From the NCBI GenBank assembly GCA_004297575.1, contig SCSR01000117.1:1-20536 (forward strand): a DNA stretch of 20,536 bases, given 5' to 3'. The position numbers were made by a program, and so were the translations under genes. The notes under the pieces were generated by a model. The model did not search any database. It was not told the origin of the DNA and worked only from the letters and a program-made list of their open reading frames with translations. Source of the DNA: an archaeon (GTDB lineage: Archaea; Aenigmatarchaeota; Aenigmatarchaeia; CG10238-14; SCSR01). Below, piece by piece: positions 19,946-20,536 of this stretch. Within the stretch, counting starts at the first letter, position 1, and each line of letters begins with the position of its first letter.

Positions 19946-20536
19946 TTACAGGTTTTGCATAGTTTTCAGTTTTCTTAATCGTAAGTTGAGCGTTTCATAA
20001 GTTATGCCGAACAGTTTTGCCCAATATAATTTCTTCTTTAGCTTAATTTTCAATGGCTTTGCCATTTTTTCACACTCAGAATAAAGACATGCACATAAGA
20101 GTCCTGTCATTTTATGATTTGGTTGGTGCTTGTTTACTATAATATAAAATAAAGCCCATGCATTAGTTAATGTGAAAGAAAACAACTCTTGTAAAATCAA
20201 ATTATTGTTAACATCGAGGAAATTTTCAAACCCCAGAGTATTTCTAATATTCTCAATCGAAGGGTCTATTTTGTTGTTTTCGTAATAGAATTCCTGATTA
20301 GTAAACTTCTTCCCCCAGATAACTGCATTATGCTCTACATCAACTTCTTTACTTTTACAATAATCTTGCAGATTTTGACTGAGTTCCATGAATTTACGGC
20401 ACTCTAAATTCAGGAAACTAAGCCTATTTTCATCATAAATCGTTTCATTTCCAAAAATGTAAGGTTTGTTGAAAAATTCAGTAATCTGAATAAAAGCTGA
20501 CCTAAATTTATTGATTAATAATGTATACAATATCGT
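19946..20536 (-). CDS. AT-rich hypothetical protein with possible TFB/cyclin-like C-terminus (5' end may be cut)
   Basis: The frame is open to the window edge, so the true start may be outside; the only initiation codon seen is a TTG at 20530 (194 residues). The protein is rich in Asn, Lys, Phe and Tyr, and the gene is strongly AT-rich. The C-terminal 60 residues contain TGLLCACLYSECEKM, a Lys-rich stretch, and FGITYETLNLRLRKLK. In order and spacing these resemble the last helices of a TFB cyclin repeat, where archaeal TFBs have an Ala-rich helix and a recognition-type helix-turn-helix. The rest has no recognisable zinc ribbon or B-finger. A divergent element-encoded factor is possible; the match is weak. 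Confidence 0.6.
   Translation of the reverse strand, partial: TILYTLLINKFRSAFIQITEFFNKPYIFGNETIYDENRLSFLNLECRKFMELSQNLQDYCKSKEVDVEHNAVIWGKKFTNQEFYYENNKIDPSIENIRNTLGFENFLDVNNNLILQELFSFTLTNAWALFYIIVNKHQPNHKMTGLLCACLYSECEKMAKPLKIKLKKKLYWAKLFGITYETLNLRLRKLKTMQNL

Larger units (their letters stand above)
18706..20536. mobile_element. AT-rich island, probable part of an integrated plasmid or virus
   Basis: Base composition and codon use change abruptly after endonuclease Q. The content is small unknown genes, several putative DNA-binding proteins in overlapping frames and a possible TFB-like protein. No integrase, replication gene, terminal repeat or tRNA attachment site lies in the window, so the extent is not defined. 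Confidence 0.45.

Overview
The window is archaeal, most likely a DPANN-type small genome (Micrarchaeota or a relative; the phylum is an inference). The evidence is a Pth2-type peptidyl-tRNA hydrolase, a Methanococcales-style S-layer protein, an archaeal 7S/SRP RNA, endonuclease Q, AT-rich box A promoters about 27 nt upstream of start codons (leaderless transcripts), and tRNAs with bulge-helix-bulge introns, two of them at non-canonical positions.

Layout. 1-433: tail of an unknown gene overlapping pth2. 425-2912 (minus): a membrane-anchored protein of unknown function, a processive family 2 glycosyltransferase, and a membrane-anchored thioredoxin-like protein, which look like envelope functions. 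3004-5742 (minus): a 912-residue S-layer protein with its own strong promoter, Shine-Dalgarno leader and terminator. 5983-8422 (minus): an AmrS-like radical SAM protein whose cluster motif lacks the middle cysteine, a conserved unknown protein, and a membrane-spanning winged-helix regulator that reads toward the S-layer gene.

8480-10585 (plus): tRNA-Thr(CGU) with two tiny introns, an integral membrane protein and an APC amino-acid permease. 10625-12855 (plus): an exported coiled-coil protein, a tiny membrane-anchored protein, two unknown cytosolic proteins, tRNA-Gly(GCC), and tRNA-Leu(CAA) with an anticodon-loop intron plus a second intron in the variable arm. 12926-15703: small membrane protein, cupin-like protein, zinc-ribbon protein, a 22-residue acidic microprotein candidate, a class I aminotransferase and a two-helix membrane protein.

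15794-18705 (plus): SRP RNA, a membrane-anchored Lon-type (S16) Ser/Lys protease without ATPase, a site-2-type metalloprotease and endonuclease Q. SRP RNA and two membrane-linked proteases side by side suggest a locus for protein export and membrane quality control.

From about 18706 to the end the DNA becomes visibly AT-rich. It carries a small membrane protein and, on the minus strand, overlapping tiny genes (ribbon-helix-helix protein, acidic 33-residue protein, two small putative DNA-binding proteins) downstream of a protein with a possible TFB/cyclin-like C-terminus. This looks like part of an integrated plasmid or virus, although no integrase or attachment site is visible. No CRISPR array, insertion sequence or rRNA was found.
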